DNA of 49,247 nucleotides from an uncultured Sphingomonas sp. GTDB taxonomy: Bacteria > Pseudomonadota > Alphaproteobacteria > Sphingomonadales > Sphingomonadaceae. The position numbers and the translations under genes were made by a program. The notes under the pieces are model-generated. The model worked only from the letters and a program-made list of their open reading frames with translations, was not told the origin of the DNA and searched no databases. The stretch is taken from NCBI GenBank assembly GCA_913774925.1, contig CAJYKB010000070.1, forward strand, positions 1-49,247, in the 5' to 3' direction. Positions within the stretch are counted from its first letter, which is position 1. Every line of letters starts with the position of its first letter. Of this stretch, positions 33,989 through 42,491 are shown piece after piece.

Positions 33989-35842
33989 CTACCCGCGCAG
34001 GTCGATCACGCCCTCTCCCGGCGGATCGGCGTAGAGCGCGGCGACCGTGTCGGCCCGCGCCTCCAGCGTCGCGCGCTGGTTGACATAGCCCTTGTCGGTG
34101 ATCTCGCCCGCGTCGATCGAGGGCGGCGTGCGCAGCAGGGTGAAACGCGCGACGCGGCGCGAGCTGCCGCCCGCGGCGTCGTTGTGCGCGCGCAGCTTTT
34201 CCGCGATCAGCCCCTCCAGCGTGGGGAACGGGTCGCTGCCGGGCGCGGCCTCGGCCAGCGTCTGGAGCGCGGCGGCGGATGGCCAGGCAAGGACCGCGAC
34301 GAAGGGGCGGTCCTGTCCCGCGATCACCGCGTCCTGAAGATAGGGCGAACAGGCCGCCAGCAGGTCGGGGCGCAAGGTGCCGACCGATACCCAGGTGCCC
34401 GAGTCGAGCTTGAAATCCTCGGTCACGCGGCCATCGAAGATCAATCCCTGCGCGGGATCCTCCGGATCGATAAAGCGGGCGGCGTCGCCGAGGCGATAAT
34501 AGCCCTCCTCGTCGAAGGCGGCGGCGGTCTTTTCGGGATCGCGGTGGTAGCCGGTGGTGACGGTCGGCCCCTTCACGCGCACCTCCATCTTCGCGCCCGA
34601 CGGCACCAGCTTGAGCGTGGTTCCTGGCAGCGGCAGCCCGATCAGCCCGACTCGCTCGGTGATCCAGTGGACGACGGTGACGCCCTGCGTCTCGGTCGCG
34701 CCGTACATGGTGGTCAGCGGGATGCGCCGGCCCGTCTCCGCCACCGCCAGTGCCTGGATGCGGCGCGCGACGTCGTCCGACAGCGTCGCGCCGCCGTAAC
34801 CGAGATAGGTGAGGTTGCGGAAGAAGGAGGCGCGCAGCGTCGTGTCGCGCTCCATCGCCTCCGCCAGCATCGCGAACGCGATCGGCGCGGAGCCGAACAC
34901 CATCGGCGAAATCTCGTACAGGTTGCGGATCGTCGTCTCGAACAGCCCGGGAACCGGCTTCCCCTCGTCGAGATACAGCGTGCCGCCCGCGGCAATGTTG
35001 CCGTTGAACGCGATATTGCCCGCGGAGATGTGGCTCCACGGCATCCATTCCAGCGACTGCGGCACGGGGCGGTCGTCGGGGTCGTCGTCGCGCAATCCCT
35101 CCTGCCCGGCGATGACGTGGACCATCATGCCGTGCGTCTGCGGCACCCCCTTCGGCATGCCGGTCGAGCCGGAGGTGAAGAGATATTTGGCGACGCTGGC
35201 GTGGGTCAGCGCATCGCGCGCCGCGGCGACCGCGGGGGTGGGGACGGTGTCGGTCAGTTCCGACAGCGGGGTGGTGTCCGCTCCGCGGTCGACGGTGACG
35301 AAGGTGAGATCGGGGTCGAGGCTGCGCAGCGTGTCGAACGCGCGCGCGAAGGCGACGGAATCCTGCGCGAAGACGACGCGGGGACGTACCGTCGCGAAGG
35401 CGTGACGCAGCTTGGCATGGTCGGTCGAGATCAGGCTGTACGCCTGGCTGATCGGGGTGACGGGGACGCCCGCGGTATAGCAGCCGAGCGTCATCAGCGC
35501 GTGCTCGACCGAATTGCCCGAGATGACGAGGACGGCGTCGTCGGCGCCCATGCCGCGGCCCAGCAGCCATTGCGCGATCCCCTCCGCCGCGCGCAGCGTC
35601 TCGCCGTAGGTCAGCCCGCGCCACGGGCCGTGGCCCGGCTCACGCTGATGGATGAAGGGGCGGTCGGGATGCCCGGCGGCGCGCTCGGCGAAGAGGTGTG
35701 CGATCGAGCGGGCGGGCGGGGCGAGTGCGTGGCGCTGGCGAATCAGGACGCAGCCGTCGTCGCGGCGCTCCACTTCCACGTCGGGCGCCTTCTGCGGCAG
35801 CGGGCGGAAGGGGACCGTTTCGATCGGGTCGGCGCGCGACAT
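33989..35842 (-). CDS. fcs: Feruloyl-CoA synthase
   Basis: A 617-residue ANL-superfamily adenylate-forming enzyme that activates hydroxycinnamic acids such as ferulate to CoA thioesters. The AMP-binding P-loop is KYLFTSGSTGMPKGV; the A5 motif is TTMYGATETQG; and A7-A8 are YYRLGDAARFIDPEDP and IFDGRVTEDFKLDSGTWVSV. The last segment differs from ordinary acyl-CoA synthetases (usually GR-x-K-D-x-I-K) and is typical of the feruloyl-CoA synthase branch, as is DYRAC-free WMPWSHISAGN. The start follows AGAGGATAGCCG. It is on the same strand as the acyl-CoA synthetase and dehydrogenase upstream, but a 375-base REP region intervenes. Substrate range is inferred from family. Confidence 0.87.
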   Translation of the reverse strand: MSRADPIETVPFRPLPQKAPDVEVERRDDGCVLIRQRHALAPPARSIAHLFAERAAGHPDRPFIHQREPGHGPWRGLTYGETLRAAEGIAQWLLGRGMGADDAVLVISGNSVEHALMTLGCYTAGVPVTPISQAYSLISTDHAKLRHAFATVRPRVVFAQDSVAFARAFDTLRSLDPDLTFVTVDRGADTTPLSELTDTVPTPAVAAARDALTHASVAKYLFTSGSTGMPKGVPQTHGMMVHVIAGQEGLRDDDPDDRPVPQSLEWMPWSHISAGNIAFNGNIAAGGTLYLDEGKPVPGLFETTIRNLYEISPMVFGSAPIAFAMLAEAMERDTTLRASFFRNLTYLGYGGATLSDDVARRIQALAVAETGRRIPLTTMYGATETQGVTVVHWITERVGLIGLPLPGTTLKLVPSGAKMEVRVKGPTVTTGYHRDPEKTAAAFDEEGYYRLGDAARFIDPEDPAQGLIFDGRVTEDFKLDSGTWVSVGTLRPDLLAACSPYLQDAVIAGQDRPFVAVLAWPSAAALQTLAEAAPGSDPFPTLEGLIAEKLRAHNDAAGGSSRRVARFTLLRTPPSIDAGEITDKGYVNQRATLEARADTVAALYADPPGEGVIDLRG

Positions 35843-35950
35843 CGGCTATCCTCTCGTGTGCGCTCCCGTTTTCGGGGCGTCGAGGCGAGGGTAAGCCGGG
35901 TGGCTTAACGGGGCAAGGGGGGGATCGAGCGTGCCGCTTTCGCCTGCCTC

Positions 35951-36207
35951 GCGTCATGCCGGGCTTGTCCCGGCATCCAGGGTGCCGCGCACTGACCGAT
36001 GGGGGGCGCGCGGAACCCTGGACCCCGGGACGAGCCCGGGGTGACGTTGTGGTGGAGGCGATGTCACCGCCATGGTCATGCCGGACTTGTTCCGGCATCC
36101 ACCGGACCGCGCTCTCATCGGCCGCTGATTGTGCGGATCGGTGGACCCCGGAACGAGTCCGGGGTGACGTGTGGGACGCTGGACCCCGGAACAGGTCCGG
36201 GGTGACG
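35951..36207. repeat. REP array between two CoA ligase genes
   Basis: This fills the 375-base gap. Unit 1 (35951-36046) and unit 2 (36075-36170) have the same design: CGTCATGCCGG-type hairpin, a 30-40 base spacer, then a GGACCCCGG...CCGGGGTGACG hairpin. Unit 3 (36178-36207) is the second hairpin alone (GGACCCCGGAACAGGTCCGG then GGTGACGG). The flanking words GGCATCCA and GTGGACC pair, so each unit can fold as one structure. The remaining bases of the gap show no gene. Confidence 0.88.
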
Positions 36208-36217
36208 GCTCGCGGGC

Positions 36218-37858
36218 CTAAGCCGCGAGTTCGGGCAGGCGATAGTCGGCCATCTGCTGGCGCAGCAGCTTCTTGTCGATCTTGCCGGTGGCGCCCAGCG
36301 GGATCGTGTCCAGCACGACCACATCGTCGGGCATCCACCATTTGGCGATCTTGCCGTCCAGGAACGCCAGCAATTCGTCGCGCGACGGGGTCGCGCCCGG
36401 GGCGGGCTGGACCAGCAGGATCGGGCGCTCGTCCCATTTGGGATGGTGGACGCCGATGACCGCGGCGATCGCGACGCTGTCGTGGGCGACCGCGATATTC
36501 TCGATCTCGATCGAGCTAATCCACTCGCCGCCGGACTTGACGATGTCCTTCGCGCGGTCGGTGATCTGCATATAGCCCGAGGGATCGATGGTGGAGACGT
36601 CGCCGGTGTCGAAGAAGCCCTCCTCGTCCAGCACCTCGCCGCCCTCGCCGCCGAAATAGCCCGAGGTGATCGTCGGCCCCTTGATCTTCAGCCGCCCCGC
36701 GGTCCGCCCGTCGTGGGGCAGGCGGTTGCCGTCGTCGTCGGTCAGCTTCAGCTCCAGCCCGCAGACCAGACGACCCTGCATCCCCTTGCGGCGGACCTGT
36801 TCGTCATAGGGCTGCGCCAGGACCTCTGCGGTCGCGGTGGACAGGGTGGCGAGCGGCGACGTCTCCGTCATGCCCCATCCCTGGATGACCTCGACGTTGT
36901 AATCGTCCTGGAAGGCGCGGATCAGCGCTTCGGGCGGGGCGGAGCCACCGATGACGACGCGCTCCAGCGTCGAGAATTTCTGACCCGTCGCGCGCAGGTG
37001 CTGGAGCAGCCCCTGCCACACGGTCGGCACCGCGGCGGAGAAGGTGACGCCCTCCTGCTCGATCTGGTCGAAGATCGACTGGCCGTCCATCTTCATCCCC
37101 GGCAGCACCAGCTTCGCGCCGACCGCAGGGGCGGAATACACCACGCCCCAGGCGTTGGCATGGTACATCGGCACGACGAGCAGGATCGAGTCGCGCTGCG
37201 ACAGCCCCAGCGTGTCCTTCTGCAGCGTCATCAGCGTGTGCAGATAGTTGGAGCGGTGCGAGTAGAGCACGCCCTTCGGATTGCCCGTCGTGCCCGAGGT
37301 GTAGCAAAGCCCGCACGCCAGCCGCTCGTCGAACCCGCCCCAGGCGAACTCGGGCGCGTGCGGCGCGATCCAGTCGTCGAAGGCGATGGCGGGATAGTCG
37401 GTCGCGGGCAGCTGTTCCGCGGCGCACAGGAAGATCACACGTTCGATGCAGGGCGCCTCCTTCAGCAGCGGGCCGACCAGCGGCGCGCAGGCCGGATCGA
37501 CCAGCAGGATGCGGTCGCCGGCATGGCTGGCGATATAGGCGATCTGCTCCGGGAACAGCCGCGGGTTGAGCGTGTGGAGCACCGCGCCCATGTTCGTCGC
37601 GCCGTACCAGGCGGCGAGGTGGCGGGCGCCGTTCCAGCCCATCGTGGCCACCCGGTCGCCGCGTACGATTCCGGCGGCGGCGAGCGCGGCCGATACCTGT
37701 TTGGCGGTACGATGCAGTCCGGCATAATCGGTGCGCTCGACCGCGCCGGTCGCGTCGCGGGAGACGATCTCGCGAGCGCCGTGCCATGTGCCCGCGTGAT
37801 CGAGGATACGATCCACCGTCAGCGGCACGTCCTGCATCAGACCGAACAATTCAGACAT
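36218..37858 (-). CDS. Medium/long-chain acyl-CoA synthetase
   Basis: A 546-residue ANL enzyme. Motifs: CGLCYTSGTTGNPKGVLYSH (P-loop), VIQGWGMTETSPL (A5), GFFDTGDVSTIDPSGYMQITDRAKDIVKSGGEWIS (A7-A8, split here as GFFDTGDVSTID and DRAKDIVKSGGEW), and the catalytic C-terminal lysine in LGATGKIDKKLLR. The full-length organisation suggests activation of fatty or alkyl acids to acyl-CoA. AGGAG overlaps the stop codon of the dehydrogenase gene 9 bases upstream, so the two are translationally linked. Exact chain length preference cannot be read. Confidence 0.93.
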   Translation of the reverse strand: MSELFGLMQDVPLTVDRILDHAGTWHGAREIVSRDATGAVERTDYAGLHRTAKQVSAALAAAGIVRGDRVATMGWNGARHLAAWYGATNMGAVLHTLNPRLFPEQIAYIASHAGDRILLVDPACAPLVGPLLKEAPCIERVIFLCAAEQLPATDYPAIAFDDWIAPHAPEFAWGGFDERLACGLCYTSGTTGNPKGVLYSHRSNYLHTLMTLQKDTLGLSQRDSILLVVPMYHANAWGVVYSAPAVGAKLVLPGMKMDGQSIFDQIEQEGVTFSAAVPTVWQGLLQHLRATGQKFSTLERVVIGGSAPPEALIRAFQDDYNVEVIQGWGMTETSPLATLSTATAEVLAQPYDEQVRRKGMQGRLVCGLELKLTDDDGNRLPHDGRTAGRLKIKGPTITSGYFGGEGGEVLDEEGFFDTGDVSTIDPSGYMQITDRAKDIVKSGGEWISSIEIENIAVAHDSVAIAAVIGVHHPKWDERPILLVQPAPGATPSRDELLAFLDGKIAKWWMPDDVVVLDTIPLGATGKIDKKLLRQQMADYRLPELAA

Positions 37859-37867
37859 CGGCTCTCC

Positions 37868-39043
37868 TCAGTGCTGTTGCGCGCTTTTCCAGTCGCGCTT
37901 GATCTTCTTGGCGAGGCTCCATTTGTGGACCTCGGTCGGGCCGTCGTAAATGCGGAAGGCGCGGACCTCGCGGAAGACCTGCTCCACGATGGTATCGCCG
38001 GTGACGCCGGTGCCGCCCATGACCTGGACGCAGCGATCGGCGATCCGCATCAGCGCCTCGCTGACCGCGACCTTCGCCATGCTGCTCTCCGCGGTGCCCA
38101 GATGCCCCTGGTCGAGCACGCCCGCGCACCAGTCGATCATCAGCTCCGCCTGCTTCAGGTCGATCAGGTTTTCCGCCAGCATGAAGCCGACGCCCTCGTG
38201 GTCGATCAGCGGCTTGCCGAAGGCGTGGCGGCGATTGGCGTAATCGGTCGCGATCTCGTTGGCGCGGATGCACGCGCCCAGCCAGCGCATGCAGTGGGTC
38301 AGCCGTGCGGGGGCGAGGCGGACCTGCGCCAGCTGGAACCCCTCGCCCGGGTTGCCCAGCATCTGGTCCGCGGGGATGCGGAGGTTCTCGATCGCGACGA
38401 CGGCGTGGCCGCCGGGCATCGAGCTGTCGATCGTGTCGAGCACCCGCTCGATGCGGATGGCCCCGGACGCATAGGAATCGGGCAGGTCGACCAGGAACAT
38501 GGTCGCGCCCTCGTCCGCCTTGGCCATGACGATGCCGACCCGCGCGCCTTCCGCGCCGGTGATGAACGCCTTGCGGCCGTTGACGACCCAGTGGTTGCCG
38601 TCCTTCACCGCGGTGGTCTGCATCATCGACGGATCGGAGCCGGCGCCGCCGTCCGCGGCGGGCTCGGTCATGAAGAAGGCGGAGCGCGACTCTCCGCGGA
38701 CCATGGGATCGAGGAAGCGCGCCTTCTGCTCCGCGCTGGCACGTTTCCCGAGCAGGTACATGTTGCCCTCGTCCGGCGCGGCGACGTTGACCGCGACGGG
38801 GCCGAGCGGGGAGAGGCCGGCGGCGCGGAGGACCACGGCGACCTGCGCGTGGTGGAGATGGGTGCCGTCCGCCAGGATGTGCGGGGTAAGCACGCCGGCG
38901 ATCCGCGCCTTCGCGCGCAGTTCGGCGACGAGTTCGTCCGATGGGCCGTGCGCGCCGAGCCGCGGATCCTGTTCGTACGGTGCCACCACGTCGCGCACGA
39001 AGCGCTCGACCCGGTCCGCGATCGCGTTTGCGTCCGTCATCAT
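37868..39043 (-). CDS. Acyl-CoA dehydrogenase family protein
   Basis: A 391-residue FAD enzyme of the ACAD fold that introduces a 2,3-double bond in acyl-CoA. The FAD-binding AFFMTEPAADGGAGSDPSMM, the beta-domain (HWVVNGRKAFITGA) and the C-terminal helical part (MGGTGVTGDTIVEQVFREVRAF then IYDGPTEVHKWSLAKKI) are clear. The YDGPTEVHKWS ending is that of the ACAD10/11-like branch. Two consecutive ATG codons (39043 and 39040) follow AGCGAGGGG; either could be used. It is the first gene of a unit with the acyl-CoA synthetase, consistent with beta-oxidation. Confidence 0.93.
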   Translation of the reverse strand: MMTDANAIADRVERFVRDVVAPYEQDPRLGAHGPSDELVAELRAKARIAGVLTPHILADGTHLHHAQVAVVLRAAGLSPLGPVAVNVAAPDEGNMYLLGKRASAEQKARFLDPMVRGESRSAFFMTEPAADGGAGSDPSMMQTTAVKDGNHWVVNGRKAFITGAEGARVGIVMAKADEGATMFLVDLPDSYASGAIRIERVLDTIDSSMPGGHAVVAIENLRIPADQMLGNPGEGFQLAQVRLAPARLTHCMRWLGACIRANEIATDYANRRHAFGKPLIDHEGVGFMLAENLIDLKQAELMIDWCAGVLDQGHLGTAESSMAKVAVSEALMRIADRCVQVMGGTGVTGDTIVEQVFREVRAFRIYDGPTEVHKWSLAKKIKRDWKSAQQH

Positions 39044-39147
39044 CCCCTCGCTCAGCTACATACCGGTTCGGCGAAGCTGTGTCGTGTTTCGTTTCGTGTC
39101 GCTAGGGGGTGGCGTAACTTTTGTTCGGTTCAGAGATTGGCGGATTT

Positions 39148-39178
39148 CCGTCACCCCGGGTCAAGGCCGGGGTGACGG
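39148..39178. repeat. GTCACCCCGG-type hairpin downstream of topA
   Basis: CCGTCACCCCGG (39148-39159) and CCGGGGTGACGG (39167-39178) are perfect 12-base inverted arms around a 7-base loop, 6 bases past the topA stop codon. It may also serve as a terminator. Twenty bases to its left lies TTTTGTTCGGTTC, a word that recurs near 44195 by another copy of this repeat. Confidence 0.85.
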
Positions 39179-39184
39179 GAAGGG

Positions 39185-41740
39185 TTACGCCTTTGCCGCG
39201 GCGGCCTTTTTCTTCGCGGGCGTCTTCTTCGCCGCGGGCTTCTTCGCCGCCGCCTTCTTCGCGGGCGCTTTCTTCTTCGCCTTGGCGGGCGCCGCCGCGG
39301 CGCGGTCGTCGATCAGTTGCGCGGCCTCCTCCAGCGTCAGCTGGTCGGGGGCGATCGTCTTCGGCAGGGTCGCGTTCGTCGTGCCGTCGGTGACATAGGG
39401 GCCGTAGCGGCCCTCCATCAGCCGCAGCTCCGCCTCGGTGCGGGGGTGCGCGCCCAGCACCTTGAGCGGCGCACGCGCCGCCCCACGCGCCGGGCGACCG
39501 CCGCCGGCGGCGGCCTCGGCCAGCTTGACCACCGCGGCGTTCATGCCCGTCTCGAACACCTCGGATGTTGACGAAAGTCGCGCATATTTGCCGTCGTGCA
39601 GCAGGTACGGCCCATAGCGTCCGATCGCCGCCGTGATGGGGAGCCCCGTCTCCGGATGTTGCCCGATGGTGCGCGGAAGGTTCAGCAGACGCAGCGCCAT
39701 GTCCAGATCGAGTTCGCCGATGTCCTTCGGAATTGACGCGCGCCTGGCCTCCTTGCCCTCGCCCAGCTGGATATAGGGGCCGAAGCGACCCGACTTGCGC
39801 TCCACCGGCAGGCCCGTTTCCGGGTCGTGGCCGAGCTGTTCCGGGCCGGTATCCTCACCGGCACCCTCACCGCCCTGCGCGAAGCGACGGGTGAACTTGC
39901 ATTCGGGATAGTTGCTGCATGCGATGAACGCGCCGAACCGGCCGCCGCGCAGCGCGAGGCTCCCGACGCCGCACGCCGGGCACAGCCGGGGATCGCCGCC
40001 GTCCGCCTTCTCCGGGAAGAGATAGGGGGCGAGGAACTGGTCGAGTGCGGCGGTGACCTCGCTCGGCTTCTGCTCCATCACCTCCGACGTGCGCGGCTTG
40101 AAATCGCGCCAGAAGGCGTCGAGCACCGCCTGCCACTGCGCACGGCCGCCGGACACGTCGTCCAGCTCCTCCTCCAGCTCGGCGGTGAAGTCGTAGCCGA
40201 CGTATTTCTCGAAGAAGCGTTCGAGGAACGCCGTCACCAGCCGCCCGCTCTCCTCCGCGAAGAAGCGGTTCTTCTCGACGCGGACATAGGCGCGGTCCTT
40301 CAGCGTCTTGATGATCGAGGCGTAGGTGGAAGGGCGGCCGATGCCAAGCTCTTCCATCCGCTTCACCAGCGACGCTTCGGAGAAGCGCGGCGGCGGCTGG
40401 GTGAAATGCTGTTCGGCGACGACGTCCTTCTTCGCCGGCGCGTCGCCCTCGCGGACGCGCGGCAGGCGCTTCGCATCCTCGTCCTGGCTGTCGTCCTGCC
40501 CTTCCTCGTAGAGCGCGAGATAGCCGGGGAAGAGCACGACCTGCCCGGTCGCGCGCAGCACGTGGCGGCCGGTGCCGTCGGCCATGTCGACGGTGGTGCG
40601 CTCCATCCGCGCCGAGGCCATCTGCGACGCGAGCGCGCGCTTCCAGACGAGGTCGTAGAGGCGGGCGTGGTCGCCCGAGCCGACGCGGTCCTTGGCAAAA
40701 TCGGTCGGGCGGATCGCCTCGTGCGCTTCCTGCGCGTTCTTCGCCTTGGTCTGGTAATGGCGCGGCTTGTCGGGGACGTAGCCGCCGTCATAGCGATCCG
40801 CGATCGCGGCGCGCGCGGCGGAGATGGCGCTGCCGTCCATCTGGACGCCATCGGTCCGCATATAGGTGATCGCGCCATCCTCGTAGAGCGCTTGCGCGAT
40901 CCGCATCGTGTGATCGGCGGAGAAGCCGAGCTTGCGCGCCGCCTCCTGCTGGAGCGTCGAGGTGGTGAAAGGCGGCGGCGGGTTGCGCGTGGCGGGGCGC
41001 GTCTCGACCGACTGGACGGAGAAATTGCCGCCCTCGACTGCTGCCTTCGCTTTCTGCGCGTCGCCCTCGTTGCCGATCGACAGGCGGTCCAGCTTCTTGC
41101 CGTCCCATTGCACCAGCCGCGCGGTGAAGGGCGTGCCGTCCTGCTCCATCGCTGCGGTGACGGACCAATATTCCTGCGCGCGGAACAGCTCGATCTCGCG
41201 CTCGCGCTCGACGATCAGGCGCAGCGCCACCGACTGGACGCGGCCCGCGGACTTCGCGCCGGGCAGCTTGCGCCAGAGGACGGGCGACAGCGTGAATCCG
41301 ACGAGATAGTCGAGCGCGCGCCGCGCGCGATACGCGTCGATCAGGTCGGTATCGAGCTCCCGCGGGTTGGCCATCGCCTGCGTCACGGCGGGCTTGGTAA
41401 TGGCGTTGAAGGTGACGCGCTGGACGTCCTTGGGCAGCGCCTTGCGCTTGGCGAGTACCTCCTGAACGTGCCAGCTGATCGCCTCTCCCTCGCGATCGGG
41501 GTCGGTGGCGAGGATCAGGCGGTCGGCGGTCTTCGCGAGATCCGCGATCGCCTTGAGCTGCTTGGTCTTGTCGGCGTAATTCTCCCATTCCATCGCGAAC
41601 CCCTCGTCGGGGTTCACCGATCCGTCGCGGGGCGGCAGGTCGCGGATATGGCCGTAGCTCGCGAGGACGCGATAATCGGAGCCGAGGTACTTTTCGATGG
41701 TTTTCGCCTTGGCGGGCGATTCGACGATGACGAGCTGCAT
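39185..41740 (-). CDS. topA: DNA topoisomerase I
   Basis: An 851-residue type IA topoisomerase that relaxes negative supercoils. The Toprim domain (MQLVIVESPAKAKTIEKYLG; ATDPDREGEAISWH) is N-terminal. The nucleophile is Tyr293 in GAITYMRTDGVQ. One four-cysteine zinc-ribbon (CPACG then ACSNYPECKF) lies after the core, followed by further C-terminal repeats of the glycine-rich type (GRFGPYIQLGEG, GRYGPYLLHDGKYARL, GRYGPYVTDGTTNA). The tail is Lys/Ala/Pro-rich (AKAKKKAPAKKAAAKK). AAGG lies 6 bases before the ATG. It is the last gene of the plsY-dprA run, separated from it by two large repeats. Confidence 0.97.
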   Translation of the reverse strand: MQLVIVESPAKAKTIEKYLGSDYRVLASYGHIRDLPPRDGSVNPDEGFAMEWENYADKTKQLKAIADLAKTADRLILATDPDREGEAISWHVQEVLAKRKALPKDVQRVTFNAITKPAVTQAMANPRELDTDLIDAYRARRALDYLVGFTLSPVLWRKLPGAKSAGRVQSVALRLIVEREREIELFRAQEYWSVTAAMEQDGTPFTARLVQWDGKKLDRLSIGNEGDAQKAKAAVEGGNFSVQSVETRPATRNPPPPFTTSTLQQEAARKLGFSADHTMRIAQALYEDGAITYMRTDGVQMDGSAISAARAAIADRYDGGYVPDKPRHYQTKAKNAQEAHEAIRPTDFAKDRVGSGDHARLYDLVWKRALASQMASARMERTTVDMADGTGRHVLRATGQVVLFPGYLALYEEGQDDSQDEDAKRLPRVREGDAPAKKDVVAEQHFTQPPPRFSEASLVKRMEELGIGRPSTYASIIKTLKDRAYVRVEKNRFFAEESGRLVTAFLERFFEKYVGYDFTAELEEELDDVSGGRAQWQAVLDAFWRDFKPRTSEVMEQKPSEVTAALDQFLAPYLFPEKADGGDPRLCPACGVGSLALRGGRFGAFIACSNYPECKFTRRFAQGGEGAGEDTGPEQLGHDPETGLPVERKSGRFGPYIQLGEGKEARRASIPKDIGELDLDMALRLLNLPRTIGQHPETGLPITAAIGRYGPYLLHDGKYARLSSTSEVFETGMNAAVVKLAEAAAGGGRPARGAARAPLKVLGAHPRTEAELRLMEGRYGPYVTDGTTNATLPKTIAPDQLTLEEAAQLIDDRAAAAPAKAKKKAPAKKAAAKKPAAKKTPAKKKAAAAKA

Positions 41741-41829
41741 GGTGCCTTAAATGGGAAGCCTCACGTATACGCGCGAGGGTTGCGGGGTGCGGTGGGGGGC
41801 GTCAAGGGCGGTCGGCGTGAGAAGAAGAG

Positions 41830-41962
41830 GGTTCACGCGGAGGCGCGGAGACGCGGAGGTGTTGCGCCTGCCGCGATAGCGGCCTGCCTTGATCGAGGTG
41901 TGGTGGGGCGGTGCGCCGCCGCTCGCGTGTCATCTTCGCGCCTCCGCGCCTCCGCGTGAACC
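41830..41962. repeat. 133-base inverted-arm repeat, copy 1 (upstream of topA)
   Basis: The arm starting GGTTCACGCGGAGGCGCGGAG pairs with the terminal CTCCGCGCCTCCGCGTGAACC. Inside each arm an 8-base word repeats (GCGGAGGC, GCGGAGAC, GCGGAGG). The centre holds GATAGCGGCCTGCCTTG, shared with copy 2. It lies in the 391-base gap between topA and the small membrane protein gene. Confidence 0.88.
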
Positions 41963-41994
41963 AGCTTTGTCGCGGCCGGGGAGCGGGAATAGTT

Positions 41995-42128
41995 GCTCAC
42001 GCGAAGACGCGAAGACGGTAAGGTGTTGTGGCGGTCGTGATAGCGGTCTGCCTTGGGCGGGGGGTGGCAGGGGCATGGCGCTGCCGCGCACGGATCATCG
42101 TGGCGGCTTCGCGTCTTCGCGTGAACCC
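41995..42128. repeat. 134-base inverted-arm repeat, copy 2 (upstream of topA)
   Basis: Same orientation and layout as copy 1 but with arm words GCGAAGAC GCGAAGAC in place of GCGGAGGC GCGGAGAC; the arms are GCTCACGCGAAGACGCGAAG and CTTCGCGTCTTCGCGTGAACCC. The centre GATAGCGGTCTGCCTTG differs from copy 1 by one base. It ends 4 bases before the stop of the membrane protein gene. Confidence 0.88.
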
Positions 42129-42131
42129 ATC

Positions 42132-42491
42132 CTACCCTCGCGGCGTGGCGCGCCAGGCGAGGAGGAAGCCTGCGCCCAGGATCAGGTCGACCGTGCCGAA
42201 CAGCGCGGCGGCAGGTTCCGCGGTGCCCTGGGTGGTGAGCCACAAAGCGGGGACGCCGAACGCCAGTTTCTCCGCGACGCCGGCCAGCATCAGCGGGCGG
42301 TAGCGGACGGGGGCGGTGCCGATGATCCAGAAGACGATCTGGAACGCGAGCGCGGTAAAGGTGAAGCCCAGCTGCGGCAGGCGTCCTGGCCCCGGAATCG
42401 CGGGGCCAAGCAGGCTGAGCGTCAGCGCGATCGCGCCGTAGATCGCCGCCCCCCTGAACCACAGCGATACCCAGCGTGGCGCGTTCAGCAC
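42132..42491 (-). CDS. Small four-helix membrane protein
   Basis: A 119-residue protein with four predicted membrane helices (FRGAAIYGAIALTLSLLGPA; FTALAFQIVFWIIGTA; MLAGVAEKLAFGVPALWL; AALFGTVDLILGAGFLLAW). The GTG at 42491 was chosen: it overlaps the dprA stop by 7 bases, giving translational coupling, and no ATG gives a better start. The fold and small polar loops resemble short membrane proteins of the DUF4345 type, but no family is firmly recognised. Being downstream of plsY and dprA, it is probably part of their operon. The longer open frame back to 42797 is antisense-free but lies inside dprA and is not coding. Confidence 0.75.
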   Translation of the reverse strand: MLNAPRWVSLWFRGAAIYGAIALTLSLLGPAIPGPGRLPQLGFTFTALAFQIVFWIIGTAPVRYRPLMLAGVAEKLAFGVPALWLTTQGTAEPAAALFGTVDLILGAGFLLAWRATPRG

